Of a stretch of 64,000 nucleotides of DNA, positions 47,772 through 59,098 are shown piece by piece (the first letter of the stretch is position 1; every line of letters starts with the position of its first letter). The position numbers and the translations under genes were made by a program. Origin of the DNA: an uncultured Bacteroidales bacterium (GTDB lineage Bacteria; Bacteroidota; Bacteroidia; Bacteroidales; UBA932); assembly GCA_946403855.1 (NCBI GenBank), contig CAMJBH010000009.1, positions 1 through 64,000 on the forward strand. The letters are read 5' to 3'. Below the pieces are notes generated by a model. That model had not been told where the DNA came from. It worked only from the letters and a program-made list of their open reading frames with translations, and did no database searches.

Positions 47772-49091
47772 GTGAAGCATTTACAAATACTTCTCCCCTG
47801 TGCCGTCATCCTCTTGTTACTGTCCGGATGCGGATACCGGGCTCCGCTGCTCAAATCTTACATTCCCGATATTACGGACAGCTGCCGCTTTGCAGGCATT
47901 CGCGGCGATTACATGGAACTTGCCGCCCTACTGTCCAAAGACACCGGCCTGGACCCTACCGGCGGGAACACCTTGGGACTCCTGCCAGACAGGCTCCGTA
48001 AGCGCGAACTGCTGCTTGACGACCTGGACAAGGCCTCCGAATCCGTCCTCCTGGACTATTACCGCTTCGTCTCCGACACCGTGGGCACAGAAATAATGGA
48101 CATCCTGAGCCGGAAAGCATCCTCGGGCAAAGAAGTTGCCGTAATCCTGGACAGAGGCGCACACACCCGCAAGTGGATGACTGGGCACAGGCCCATGCCC
48201 GAGGCCGGAGTTGAACTGTATTACTTCTACTTCCCCATCACGCCCCTCGACTACCTATGGCTGCCCAAGGGCACCAACCGCGATCACCGGAAGATTGTGA
48301 TTACGGACGGCACCACTGCATACGCCGGAGGACGCAATATCCAGGATAAGTATTTCTCGGGCTGGCACGATTGCGACATCCGCATCACAGGGCCTGCTAC
48401 AGCCCATTTTACGACCGTTTTCAATGAGAATCTACTGCGGGTCAATCCGTCCCGTAAACCTGTGGCGGCAAAGCCGGACAGCTTGCTTCGGACTGCGGCC
48501 GCCAAAGATTCGATACCGGGTTTGAGACAGTTCTACGACAAGACGGTGCAAGTCGTGCCGGACACTCCTACAGACAAGCGGAATCCCGTTAGAAATTGTT
48601 TCCTGTGGTCTATATGGAACGCTAAACGCTACTTCTGGTTCTACAATCCTTATACACCGCCCCCGGTCCAGGTTCTGGATGCGCTCAAGGACGCCGCGGC
48701 GAGGGGCGTGGACGTACGATGGATAGCCCCTTCGGTGAACGACGTGATTCTGGAGAAGTGGATGGCCGAATCGCTGTACGAAAGCCTGCTCAAGGCAGGA
48801 ATACGCATCTATGAGTGGCAGGGAGAGATTCTTCACGCTAAGATGTTCGTGACGGACGACTACCTCACCGCAATCGGTTCTGCCAATATGGACAACCTCA
48901 GCTTCTTTATGAACCTAGAAGTCGAGACCATAGTGTACGATGAAGAACTGACGTGCTACACCGCCGACATTTACCGGGAAGATATCGAGGCCAACTGCAG
49001 GGAAATCACCCTCGAAGAAGTGCGGCGCTGGTCTTTTTTCCGCAAACTTCGCAACTGGTTAACTAAGGCTATCGGCGGGCACTTGGGTTGA
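47772..49091 (+). CDS. Phospholipase D-type lipoprotein (cardiolipin-synthase-like)
   Basis: A 439-residue protein with two HKD motifs: H172-K174 in DHRKIVITDG with AYAGGRNIQDKYF, and H355-K357 in LHAKMFVTDDYLTAIGSANMD. This is the layout of cardiolipin synthases and related PLD enzymes. Instead of two N-terminal membrane helices it has a lipoprotein signal (MKHLQILLPCAVILLLLSGC), so it is probably tethered in the periplasm. The reaction could be phosphatidyl transfer or phosphodiester hydrolysis. The start is GTG 47772. It follows ruvA by 69 bp and may share its transcript. Confidence 0.82.
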   Translation: MKHLQILLPCAVILLLLSGCGYRAPLLKSYIPDITDSCRFAGIRGDYMELAALLSKDTGLDPTGGNTLGLLPDRLRKRELLLDDLDKASESVLLDYYRFVSDTVGTEIMDILSRKASSGKEVAVILDRGAHTRKWMTGHRPMPEAGVELYYFYFPITPLDYLWLPKGTNRDHRKIVITDGTTAYAGGRNIQDKYFSGWHDCDIRITGPATAHFTTVFNENLLRVNPSRKPVAAKPDSLLRTAAAKDSIPGLRQFYDKTVQVVPDTPTDKRNPVRNCFLWSIWNAKRYFWFYNPYTPPPVQVLDALKDAAARGVDVRWIAPSVNDVILEKWMAESLYESLLKAGIRIYEWQGEILHAKMFVTDDYLTAIGSANMDNLSFFMNLEVETIVYDEELTCYTADIYREDIEANCREITLEEVRRWSFFRKLRNWLTKAIGGHLG

Positions 49092-49102
49092 TGTTTGTAT
49101 TC

Positions 49103-50407
49103 TTATTTCGTCGAGAAGAACGTCGGCCGTACGGTCAGCATCAGCCATCCCCAGTGAAGCCTGTGGTTGTCTCCGGTGCGCTTCAGGGCTTCCATTGTCT
49201 CGGTGCCTTTCATAAAAGTATAGCCTGCGCTAAGGCTGGCATTCTTCATGAAGTTCCACGACAGAGACAGTTCCAGCTCATGTCCGAGAGTCATTTCTGA
49301 GTCTTCGAGCTTGGTCGCAGTGGCCAAATAGTGATAAGAAAGATCGGCCTTCAGTCCCTTGACCGGAGAATAGTCGGCTCCTACGTACAGGTTCTGAAGT
49401 CCGGGAGTAAAGCCCCCGACATAGGTCGAAACGTAGAAAAAGTCCATTGCTCCGTAAAACTTGTGGTGCGAACCATACAGCGAATTGAAGCCGCGCACCA
49501 CATCGTGACGCACAAGGCCGATCATTCCTGAGTTTGGAGTGGCAAAATACTTGTCTCCGCTCAGAAAATCGTAGCCGGCGCGGAATTCCCACTTCTGCGG
49601 CATTTTGAGCGTGGTTTTGATGCTAGCCATCCATGCAGACAGAGGCAGCCCCGTTTCTTCTTTGCCCATCTGGTAATAGAAAGCGGCTTCGGCCGACCAA
49701 CGCTTCGGGGTGAAGGAAATATAGGTACCAGCCAGCTGCTGATGGAAAACACGGTCGTTAGATTCGTCTTCCCCGCCCTGCATGCCGGCGTCCATGAGCA
49801 CAAACGATGCGCCCAAAGGGAAAGACGGGACATCCCAATGGTACCAAAGCGCGGCCATAGATTTATAGGGCTGGAGGCCGCCGGAGAAAAACGAACCCCC
49901 GTTGATGTTCTGAATATCCTGATTGTAGGCTCCGAACAAATGCAGTTTGTGGCCGCTGCCTTCCCAGCCCAATTTGAGCAGATCGTGCGACATGGCAGTC
50001 ATGGACCAGGAGTCTGAACCAAAGATACGCTGATCGTCATAAATCAGAGGCTGTCTTCCGACTTTGGCAAAGAAACCGGATTTGGATTTAAACTGCACCC
50101 AGGCTTCGAAAATACTCAAACTGCCGGCCTCGTTGGAGCCCCACGTGCCACTGTGCTGAGCCGAAACCCGAGAGGACAACGAACTATTGCTATAGGACGC
50201 GCCGATGATAGTACGCTCAATAATAAATGAAGCCACAGAATTCTCATCTACTCTGGTAAGCCCTCCTTGACGCACTTCTCCGCGAGACAAGAAATCAGCA
50301 TCTAAAGTAAATACCTTTTTGGGGGCGCTTAGGGTATCCGCCTCTTGCGCCAATGCTGGGGCCGCACACAAAAACAGAAAGGCGGCAATTGAGAATAATT
50401 TTTTCAT
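49103..50407 (-). CDS. Porin-like outer-membrane protein (alginate-export type)
   Basis: A 434-residue protein with signal peptide (MKKLFSIAAFLFLCAAPALAQ) and a barrel-like remainder. FLSRGEVRQGG, ISAQ-like RVSAQHSGTWGSNEAGSLSIFEAW and KVGRQPLIYDDQRIFGSDSWS resemble the alginate-export (AlgE-like) porin family; the strands continue to the end (HRLHWGWLMLTVRPTFF). The substrate is unknown. Convergent with the PLD gene (11 bp gap), and the first parS-like palindrome lies 10 bp upstream of its start. Confidence 0.75.
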   Translation of the reverse strand: MKKLFSIAAFLFLCAAPALAQEADTLSAPKKVFTLDADFLSRGEVRQGGLTRVDENSVASFIIERTIIGASYSNSSLSSRVSAQHSGTWGSNEAGSLSIFEAWVQFKSKSGFFAKVGRQPLIYDDQRIFGSDSWSMTAMSHDLLKLGWEGSGHKLHLFGAYNQDIQNINGGSFFSGGLQPYKSMAALWYHWDVPSFPLGASFVLMDAGMQGGEDESNDRVFHQQLAGTYISFTPKRWSAEAAFYYQMGKEETGLPLSAWMASIKTTLKMPQKWEFRAGYDFLSGDKYFATPNSGMIGLVRHDVVRGFNSLYGSHHKFYGAMDFFYVSTYVGGFTPGLQNLYVGADYSPVKGLKADLSYHYLATATKLEDSEMTLGHELELSLSWNFMKNASLSAGYTFMKGTETMEALKRTGDNHRLHWGWLMLTVRPTFFSTK

Positions 50408-50416
50408 AACGGCAAA

Positions 50417-50432
50417 TGTTCCACGTGGAACA
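50417..50432. other. parS-like site 1
   Basis: TGTTCCACGTGGAACA is a perfect 16 bp palindrome and fits the bacterial parS pattern bound by ParB (Pseudomonas form TGTTCCACGTGGAAC). It lies between mnmG and the porin-like gene. Confidence 0.8.
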
Positions 50433-50437
50433 CAATA

Positions 50438-52324
50438 TTAACGTCCGAAATATACTAACAAAACGGAAATATCCGCTGGAGATACTCCGGAAATACGGGA
50501 AGCTTGACCAATTGTGCGCGGAGCATAACGCTTGAACTTCTGACGGCATTCAATGGTCAAACCGGTTAATCTGTCAAAATCGAAGTTCTCGGGAATTTTC
50601 AAATCGTCGAGAGCCTTTATCTTTTGTGCCTGCTGATATTCACGCTGAATATATCCCCTGTATTTCAAATTAATTTCGACAGAATCGACAACTTCTTCTG
50701 ACGGGATGTTATCCAGATTAAAACGAGCAAATGTTCCACGTGGAACATATTTAAGAAGATCGAACAGACGTACTTCCGGACGTGTCGCAACGTCGCTAAT
50801 CTTTTTCGATTCGGTTAATTCAGCCGATCCGAGAGAGGATAGATAGTGATTTACAGACGCTGCCGTGACATTGCAAGAATTGCACAATTCAGTCAGTCGC
50901 TCGGCACTGCTGTACTTCGCCTTCATTCGGTCATAGCGTTCTTTCGTGGCAAGACCCAAGTTATATGATTGCTCTGTGAGACGCTTGTCGGCATTGTCCT
51001 GGCGCAGTAAAATACGGTATTCCGCTCTGGACGTAAACATACGGTAAGGCTCATCCACGCCCTTCGTGATCAAATCGTCGATAAGAACTCCTATGTACGC
51101 ATCGGAGCGACTAAGCACAAAAGGCTCCTTGCCGGCAACCTTCAGAGCGGCGTTGATTCCCGCCATCAGGCCCTGGGCGGCAGCCTCCTCGTAACCCGTA
51201 GTTCCATTAACCTGTCCTGCAAGGAAGAGTCCCGGAACCACCCTTGATTCGAGCGAAGGAGTGAGAAGCGAAGGATCGAAATAATCGTACTCAACAGCAT
51301 AAGCAGGACGGAACACGCGAACGATTTCCAGGCCCTTGATTGCATGCAGGGCGTTCATCTGAACGTCAAACGGAAGCGACGAAGAAAAACCTTGCAGATA
51401 GTATTCATTGGTTCCGTAGCCCTCGGGTTCGAGAAAAAGCTGATGGGCGTCGTTCTCCGGAAAGACTCTGAGCTTATCTTCTATACTCGGACAATACCGC
51501 GGTCCCCTGCCATGAATGACTCCGGTAAACAAAGGAGAATCCTTGAAGCCTTCGCGAAGCCGGGAATGAACTTCTTCGTTTGTGTGAAGAATATAACAAG
51601 ACATTTGCTCCCCTGACTTCTGAACCCTGGACGGAACATCCAAGAAAGAAAAACGCTCCGGTGACTTGTCTCCGTTCTGACGCTCCAAAATTGAAGTATC
51701 GACAGAAGTAATGTCAATCCTCGGAGGAGTCCCAGTCTTCATGCGACCTGTCGAAATTCCCAGAGCCGCGAGCTGAGATGTAAGTCCGTCGGCGGATTTT
51801 TCACCGATGCGTCCTCCGGTCAATTGAGTGCGTCCGACGAAAAGACGACCGGACAAGAAGGTCCCGGCGGTCAAAACAAGCGTCTGAGACTTGAAAATTC
51901 GACCTCCAGACGTACGAATTCCGCAGATTTTTGAATTCTCAAAGACGAAAGAGTCGGCAGAATCTTCGTAAATAGTTAAGTTAGAGCGTCTTAGGAGAAA
52001 TTCTTTCCAGATAAGGGAAAAACGGATTTTATCGCACTGCGCACGGGGACTCCACATTGCGGGGCCTTTTGACTTGTTAAGCATGCGAAACTGGAGAGTA
52101 GCGGCATCGGTCACCAATCCAGTGTAACCTCCGAGCGCATCGATCTCCCGAACGATCTGTCCCTTCGCAATTCCTCCGATCGCAGGATTACAAGACATCT
52201 TCGCGAAAGACAACACATCCATCGTGACAAGCAGCACAGATGCTCCGAGTCCGGAAGCAGCCATGGCCGCCTCGCACCCGGCATGTCCCCCGCCAATGAC
52301 AATTACATCAAAGTTGTCTTGCAT
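50438..52324 (-). CDS. mnmG: tRNA uridine-34 carboxymethylaminomethyl synthesis enzyme MnmG
   Basis: A 628-residue FAD enzyme (GidA) that with MnmE modifies U34 of several tRNAs. It shows [21 protein letters not shown] (FAD loop), [95 protein letters not shown] and the C-terminal [21 protein letters not shown]. Full length. A second parS-like palindrome is embedded in its coding sequence at YVPRGTF. The 5' end overlaps ybeY by 22 bp. mnmG is often close to the replication origin. Confidence 0.96.
   Translation of the reverse strand: MQDNFDVIVIGGGHAGCEAAMAASGLGASVLLVTMDVLSFAKMSCNPAIGGIAKGQIVREIDALGGYTGLVTDAATLQFRMLNKSKGPAMWSPRAQCDKIRFSLIWKEFLLRRSNLTIYEDSADSFVFENSKICGIRTSGGRIFKSQTLVLTAGTFLSGRLFVGRTQLTGGRIGEKSADGLTSQLAALGISTGRMKTGTPPRIDITSVDTSILERQNGDKSPERFSFLDVPSRVQKSGEQMSCYILHTNEEVHSRLREGFKDSPLFTGVIHGRGPRYCPSIEDKLRVFPENDAHQLFLEPEGYGTNEYYLQGFSSSLPFDVQMNALHAIKGLEIVRVFRPAYAVEYDYFDPSLLTPSLESRVVPGLFLAGQVNGTTGYEEAAAQGLMAGINAALKVAGKEPFVLSRSDAYIGVLIDDLITKGVDEPYRMFTSRAEYRILLRQDNADKRLTEQSYNLGLATKERYDRMKAKYSSAERLTELCNSCNVTAASVNHYLSSLGSAELTESKKISDVATRPEVRLFDLLKYVPRGTFARFNLDNIPSEEVVDSVEINLKYRGYIQREYQQAQKIKALDDLKIPENFDFDRLTGLTIECRQKFKRYAPRTIGQASRISGVSPADISVLLVYFGR
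50732..50747. other. parS-like site 2, inside mnmG
   Basis: TGTTCCACGTGGAACA again, identical to the site 315 bp away, within the mnmG coding sequence (codes for VPRGT). Confidence 0.8.
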
Positions 52325-52743
52325 AACATCTGGTTCCTGAGATTCAGAGATTCGTTCTCTTTTGCTCTCATTTGTTTAATATCCTCGTCCGAATGGTCAT
52401 CGTATCCGATGAGATGAAGGACTCCGTGGACTATAACCCGATGAAGTTCTTCATCGAAGCTTGAGCCGTAAAAAGCAGCGTTGTCCTTGACTGTATCGAT
52501 ACTAATGAAAAGGTCTCCGGAAACTTTAGGCTTTTCAGAATAATCGAATGTAATTATATCTGTATAGTAATTATGGCCTAAATATTGCAAGTTAATGTCA
52601 AGCAGATACGGATCTGAACAAAAAATAATATTGATGTCGCCGAGGCGGCATGACTCGCGTTCAGCAACCGTCTTGAGCCAACTATTGGTCAGGCGTCTGC
52701 CCTTGTACTCAAAACTTACATCCTCAAAAAAATAGCGTACCAT
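52303..52743 (-). CDS. ybeY: Endoribonuclease YbeY
   Basis: A 146-residue single-strand RNase that matures 16S rRNA and helps ribosome quality control. The zinc site [16 protein letters not shown] is complete (three histidines), with [20 protein letters not shown] before it. Start taken at ATG 52743 (MVRYFF); an ATG nine codons earlier is possible. It overlaps the start of mnmG by 22 bp. TAGATTTG upstream on the minus strand (about 52768-52775) is a good -7 box for the ybeY-mnmG pair. Confidence 0.92.
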   Translation of the reverse strand: MVRYFFEDVSFEYKGRRLTNSWLKTVAERESCRLGDINIIFCSDPYLLDINLQYLGHNYYTDIITFDYSEKPKVSGDLFISIDTVKDNAAFYGSSFDEELHRVIVHGVLHLIGYDDHSDEDIKQMRAKENESLNLRNQMLCKTTLM

Positions 52744-52845
52744 TTGCGAATAACGATAAAATCGGCGCAAATCTACAACAAAAATTGGAATTGAAATTAA
52801 TAATTCATATCTTTACCGACTGAACGAAACAAATTAATACTAGAT

Positions 52846-53535
52846 ATGGAAGTCAAGAAATCACAAAAGGCCAGTCTCGAAAACAAGCGTCTGCTGTTCG
52901 TCGAGATAGGATTCGTGGTCGCACTCCTGGCAGTGCTCTTCGCTTTCGAGTGGAGTACCAAGGAGAAAGCAGACTCAGGTTTGCTCGCGGAGAATACGGA
53001 AATCATTGAGGAAGAAATAATTCCTATCACCCAGGAGACTCCTCCCCCGCCGCCCGAACTTGCAAAGGTTCCTATTCTTTCAGACCAGATCGACATTATC
53101 GACGACGATATCAAGGTAAACGATAACATTCTCAACCTCGAGGATGATTCCAACCTTGGTGTTGAAATCCAGGACTACGTAGAAGAGGTCAAGGAAGAGG
53201 TCGTGGAAGAAGAGACCATTCCGTTCCAGCTCGTGGAAGAGAAGCCCAAGTTCCAGGGTGGAGATGCAAACGAATTCTCCAAGTGGGTTAACCAGAGGCT
53301 TGTTTATCCTGAGGTTGCAAAGGAAAACGGTGTTCAGGGCCGTGTGATGCTTCAGTTCACCGTAGGAACCGACGGCAGCGTATCCGGTGTCAAGGTGCTC
53401 CGTGGTGTCGATCCTTCACTTGACAAGGAAGCTGTGCGTGTTGTTTCCCAGTCTCCCAAGTGGACTCCTGGCAAGCAGCGTGACCGCAAGGTCAAGGTGA
53501 CTTACACCTTCCCCGTTATCTTCCAGCTTAGATAA
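52846..53535 (+). CDS. TonB-family energy transducer
   Basis: A 229-residue TonB-like protein that couples the proton-driven ExbBD motor to outer-membrane receptors. One N-terminal membrane helix (VEIGFVVALLAVLFAF), a proline/glutamate linker (ETPPPPPELAKV and a very acidic EEVKEEVVEEE) and the C-terminal TonB domain (KVNQRLVYPEVAKENGVQGR..., VMLQFTVGTDGSVSGVKVLR, SPKWTPGKQRDRKVKVTYTFPVIF). The domain is complete and the protein ends FQLR. No exbBD or receptor gene is adjacent. A strong terminator follows. Confidence 0.92.
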   Translation: MEVKKSQKASLENKRLLFVEIGFVVALLAVLFAFEWSTKEKADSGLLAENTEIIEEEIIPITQETPPPPPELAKVPILSDQIDIIDDDIKVNDNILNLEDDSNLGVEIQDYVEEVKEEVVEEETIPFQLVEEKPKFQGGDANEFSKWVNQRLVYPEVAKENGVQGRVMLQFTVGTDGSVSGVKVLRGVDPSLDKEAVRVVSQSPKWTPGKQRDRKVKVTYTFPVIFQLR

Positions 53536-53554
53536 AACTGTATAAGTTTATCAT

Positions 53555-53585
53555 AAAGGCCGTCTGAAACGATGGCCTTTTTTTA
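53555..53585 (+). terminator. Terminator of tonB
   Basis: AAAGGCCGTC pairs with GATGGCCTTT around TGAAAC and is followed by TTTTAATG. Confidence 0.9.
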
Positions 53586-53616
53586 ATGTAATGTATTTAT
53601 AGAAGAATGAAGATAT

Positions 53617-53665
53617 CCCCTCGGGGTCCATTGAATATGGGAAAAGGACCCCGGAGGGGTAATTT
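53617..53665. terminator. GC-rich hairpin before hflX
   Basis: CCCCTCGGGGTCC pairs with GGACCCCGGAGGGG (one bulge), followed by TAATTTTTC. It sits 30 bp after the tonB terminator and 25 bp before the hflX ATG, so it is either a second terminator or part of an hflX leader. Its stem resembles that of the secDF terminator. Confidence 0.6.
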
Positions 53666-53689
53666 TTCATTCTTTCGTCATAACACTGT

Positions 53690-54862
53690 ATGGAAGAAAA
53701 AGCTGTATTCGTAGGCATAATCAGACAAGGCGAAGACGAACGCAAGGTTAAAGAATATCTTGACGAACTGGAGTTTCTGGCCGAAACTGCAGGTGTCGCA
53801 GGAGACAAGAAGTTTATTCAAAAGCTGGATAAACCGGAAAAGGCCACCTATATCAGAAGCGGAAAGCTGGCAGAAATTGCCACATATTGCGAAGAAAACG
53901 AGATAAACTACGTTATATTCGACGACGAACTCACTGCCATGCAGCAGCGTAACGTAGAAAAAGTAATCAAGACTTCTGCTGTAATAGACAGGACTAGCCT
54001 TATACTCGAAATATTCTCTCAGAGAGCCAAGACTTCTTATGCCAAAATGCAAGTAGAACTGGCGCGCTACAACTATATGCTTCCACGCCTCGCAGGCATG
54101 TGGACCCATCTTGAGCGCCAAAGGGGCGGCGTAGGAACGCGTGGAGGTATGGGAGAGACCCAGATAGAGGTTGATCGCCGTATTGTCCGTGAACGCATTG
54201 CAAGACTCAAAGAACAGCTTAAAAAGGTCGATAAACAGATGGCCACACAGCGCGGCAACAGAGGCAGCCTTGTGAGGTTATCGCTTGTCGGATACACAAA
54301 CGTCGGCAAGAGCACGCTGATGAATTTGTTGTCGAAATCGAGCGTTTTTGCTGAGAATAAACTCTTTGCTACGCTCGATACCACAGTAAGAAAGGTGGTC
54401 ATAGAAAACTGCCCCTTCCTGCTCAGCGACACTGTTGGGTTCATAAGAAAGCTTCCTACCCAGCTCATAGAGGCATTCAAGAGCACTCTCGACGAGGTCA
54501 GGGAGGCCGATGTGCTGGTTCACGTAGTCGATGTATCGGCTCCTGACTTCGAGGAGCAAATGGAGGTGGTCGAGAAAACCCTCAAGGATATAGGTGCCGG
54601 GGACAAACCTCAGTACGTGATTTTCAATAAGATAGATAATTATGAATTCATTCCTTACGACGAGTTTTCACTCACTCCCAGAACCAAGGAAAACAGGACT
54701 CTGGACGAGATCAAAAAGGAATGGATAGAGGAGAAGAAAGTGCCCTGCATTTTCATGTCCGCTCTCAGCCGGGAGGGTCTGCCCAAACTCCGCAGCGATA
54801 TATACAAAATGGTGGCCGAAATTCATGCCGGCCGCTGGCCCTTCAACAATTTTCTCTGGTAA
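53690..54862 (+). CDS. hflX: GTPase HflX
   Basis: A 390-residue ribosome-associated GTPase that splits stalled or stressed ribosomes. The N-terminal domain (residues 1-190) ends with the family's SYAKMQVELARYNYMLPRLAG and ERQRGGVGTRGGMGETQIEVDRR, then a coiled coil. The G domain has GYTNVGKST (G1), ATLDTT (G2), DTVGF (G3), NKID (G4) and MSALSREGL (G5). Length normal. No promoter is clear; the leader carries the hairpin at 53617-53659. A bidirectional hairpin lies downstream at 54904-54937. Confidence 0.95.
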   Translation: MEEKAVFVGIIRQGEDERKVKEYLDELEFLAETAGVAGDKKFIQKLDKPEKATYIRSGKLAEIATYCEENEINYVIFDDELTAMQQRNVEKVIKTSAVIDRTSLILEIFSQRAKTSYAKMQVELARYNYMLPRLAGMWTHLERQRGGVGTRGGMGETQIEVDRRIVRERIARLKEQLKKVDKQMATQRGNRGSLVRLSLVGYTNVGKSTLMNLLSKSSVFAENKLFATLDTTVRKVVIENCPFLLSDTVGFIRKLPTQLIEAFKSTLDEVREADVLVHVVDVSAPDFEEQMEVVEKTLKDIGAGDKPQYVIFNKIDNYEFIPYDEFSLTPRTKENRTLDEIKKEWIEEKKVPCIFMSALSREGLPKLRSDIYKMVAEIHAGRWPFNNFLW

Positions 54863-54903
54863 ATACGGTGGCGCCTAAAACGCTACGTACCAAATAATTA
54901 ACA

Positions 54904-54937
54904 ATTTTGCCTGCACGAAAAATCATGCAGGCAAAAT
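54904..54937. terminator. Bidirectional terminator between hflX and sdhB
   Basis: ATTTTGCCTGCA pairs perfectly with TGCAGGCAAAAT around a 10-base loop. It is enclosed by a weaker outer pair, GGTGGCGCCTAA near 54869 and TTAGGCGGCACC near 54963. Both hflX and sdhB end here. Confidence 0.85.
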
Positions 54938-54973
54938 GTATAAATAGGTGTGTTATAAATACTTAGGCGGCAC

Positions 54974-55753
54974 CTAGTCTGAGAACTTTGCTTTAAGGAA
55001 CTCGCGGTTCAGACGGGCGATGTGGGACACGGTGATACCCTTAGGGCATTCCAGCTCGCATGCACGTGTGTTGGTACAGTTACCGAAGCCAAGTTCATCC
55101 ATCTTTGCAACCATTGCCTTGGCCCTGCGCTTTGCCTCAGGACGGCCCTGAGGGAGCAGAGCGAGGGAACTCACGCGGGCTGCAACAAACAGCATTGCAG
55201 AGCCGTTCTTACAGGTAGCAACGCAAGCTCCGCATCCTACGCAAGCCGCAGCATCCATGCTATCCTCGGCCCGATCGTGAGGGATAAGGATATTGTTGGC
55301 ATCCTGGGCTGAACCAGTGCGTACGGAAATGAAACCTCCTGCCTGCAGAATCTTGTCAAAGGCTGTACGGTCAACTACCAAATCCTTGATGATAGGGAAT
55401 GCAGCGCTTCTCCAGGGCTCCACTGTAATGGTGGCACCATCTTTAAAATGACGCATAAACAGCTGGCAGGTAGTCACATGATCGTCCGGTCCATGGGCAC
55501 GTCCGTCGATGTACAGCGAACAAGCTCCACATATACCTTCACGGCAGTCGTGGTCGAAAGACACGGGGCCGCTGCTCTGGCATCCACGCTCCACCGCCAC
55601 AGGGTCGCAACCCTCGCGGATAAGCTGTTCGTTAAGGATATCAAGCATCTCCAAGAAAGATGCATCTTCCTCTATACCAGAAATATGATAGGTTTCGAAA
55701 TGGCCTTTTGCCTTGGCGTTCTTCTGACGCCAAATCTTTAAATTAAATTCCAT
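54974..55753 (-). CDS. sdhB: Fumarate reductase/succinate dehydrogenase iron-sulfur subunit
   Basis: A 259-residue iron-sulfur subunit that carries electrons between the flavoprotein and membrane quinone site. The 2Fe-2S site is [22 protein letters not shown]; the second half has [21 protein letters not shown] and [15 protein letters not shown] for the 4Fe-4S and 3Fe-4S clusters. Start at ATG 55753 (MEFNLKIW). It lies 1 bp after the sdhA stop. In anaerobic Bacteroidota the complex mainly works as a fumarate reductase, so frdB would be an equal name. Confidence 0.93.
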   Translation of the reverse strand: MEFNLKIWRQKNAKAKGHFETYHISGIEEDASFLEMLDILNEQLIREGCDPVAVERGCQSSGPVSFDHDCREGICGACSLYIDGRAHGPDDHVTTCQLFMRHFKDGATITVEPWRSAAFPIIKDLVVDRTAFDKILQAGGFISVRTGSAQDANNILIPHDRAEDSMDAAACVGCGACVATCKNGSAMLFVAARVSSLALLPQGRPEAKRRAKAMVAKMDELGFGNCTNTRACELECPKGITVSHIARLNREFLKAKFSD

Positions 55754-55754
55754 A

Positions 55755-57701
<1,947 letters not shown>

Positions 57702-57780
57702 TTGTATATAAATTAATTGGTAGTCTATAATATGGCAAAGATACAACTAAAAAATGACATCTAAAAAAGATGTTACCGCA

Positions 57781-58803
57781 TCACTGCCCCCACAAAGTGC
57801 CTTCCTCAGGCTCTTTTACCAGTCCGAGATGCTTGTAGGAGAGTTCGGTGGCAATGCGGCCGCGCTGTGTGCGGACTATGAACCCTTCTTTTATAAGGAA
57901 TGGTTCATATACTTCCTCGAAGGTACCCTGGTCCTCGCCTATTGCTGTAGCTATGGTATTGGCGCCAACAGGACCCCCTTTGAAAGTATTAATGATAGTG
58001 CGCAAAATCTTGTTGTCTATAGCATCCAGACCGCGGGTGTCGATATTCAGCTTATCCAGAGCATATTTAGCGATAGGAAGGTTGATATGTCCGTCACCTT
58101 CCACTTGGGCGAAGTCGCGCACACGCCTGAGCAGTCCGTTGGCTATTCGGGGAGTACCGCGGCTGCGCAAGGCAATTTCCCTGGCAGCATCGTCATCGAC
58201 GCCTATATTAAGAATGCCGGCACTGCGCTTTACTATCTTAACAAGCTGCGCTGCATCATAGTACTCAAGACCGCTGTTTATCCCGAAACGCGCCCTGAGC
58301 GGGGCTGTAAGCAAACCGGCACGGGTGGTGGCACCAACAAGGGTAAAAGGATTAAGAGAAATCCTGACAGAACGAGCTCCGGGGCCTTTGTCTATCATGA
58401 TGTCTATGACATAATCCTCCATTGCAGAATAGAGATACTCCTCAACCTCAGGAGAAAGACGGTGAATCTCATCGATAAAGAGCACGTCGCCCGGCTCGAG
58501 AGAAGTCAACAAGCCAGCCAGATCTCCCGGACGGTCAAGCACAGGGCCTGAAGTGATCTTCATATTCACTCCCATCTCATTGGCAATAATGTGTGCCAAG
58601 GTGGTTTTTCCAAGACCCGGAGGACCGTGGAACAGCGTATGATCCAGCGGCTCCCCTCTTAATTTAGCAGCCTTTATAAAAACTCTGAGGTTGGACACTA
58701 TTTCTGCCTGGCCGGTAAAATCTTCCAGTTCCTGCGGCCGGATTATTCCGTCTAAATCCTTATCTTTGCCTTCGTTTGTATTGCGCGGGTTGAAATCAGA
58801 CAT
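57781..58803 (-). CDS. ruvB: Holliday junction DNA helicase motor RuvB
   Basis: A 340-residue AAA+ ATPase that drives branch migration with RuvA. Walker [21 protein letters not shown], Walker [12 protein letters not shown], sensor 1 [11 protein letters not shown], arginine finger region APLRARFGI and the winged-helix C-terminal domain ([22 protein letters not shown]). It starts with the family's [11 protein letters not shown]. Full length. TATATTTG upstream on the minus strand is a likely -7 box. Divergent from mfd across a 295 bp AT-rich gap. Confidence 0.96.
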   Translation of the reverse strand: MSDFNPRNTNEGKDKDLDGIIRPQELEDFTGQAEIVSNLRVFIKAAKLRGEPLDHTLFHGPPGLGKTTLAHIIANEMGVNMKITSGPVLDRPGDLAGLLTSLEPGDVLFIDEIHRLSPEVEEYLYSAMEDYVIDIMIDKGPGARSVRISLNPFTLVGATTRAGLLTAPLRARFGINSGLEYYDAAQLVKIVKRSAGILNIGVDDDAAREIALRSRGTPRIANGLLRRVRDFAQVEGDGHINLPIAKYALDKLNIDTRGLDAIDNKILRTIINTFKGGPVGANTIATAIGEDQGTFEEVYEPFLIKEGFIVRTQRGRIATELSYKHLGLVKEPEEGTLWGQ

Positions 58804-59098
58804 TTCGATTATCCTTTACAATTACAAATATAGTTCTTTTAATTTATAAATTGATTTTGTTTTTTACTGCTGTTAATTTGTTTAAAAGCTAAAAACTATA
58901 CTGATTATCAGATAATTATACTTTAATAAACAGTTAAGAAACTTGTTATGGAAGACTTTAAAAAACTGTTAAAAACTCCGGAACCTCACATTTAAAAAGA
59001 AATCAACATCACTTTAAACAGGGTTTTCAACAGACTTGTAAACAAAAAAGATTTGATATAATTCAACCTATCCTGATTATATCAAGAAACATAATAAG
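58804..59098. other. AT-rich intergenic region between ruvB and mfd
   Basis: Nearly 300 bp of strongly AT-rich sequence (roughly 70 percent by eye) in a GC-rich genome, with repeated GTTAAAAACT/AAACAGTTAAG words and one TTTTCAACA (a common DnaA-box variant) near 59022. It holds the ruvB promoter. Two near-copies of TCAACATCACT occur at 59003 and at the mfd start. A 15-codon frame at 58948 is too short to trust. Confidence 0.45.
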
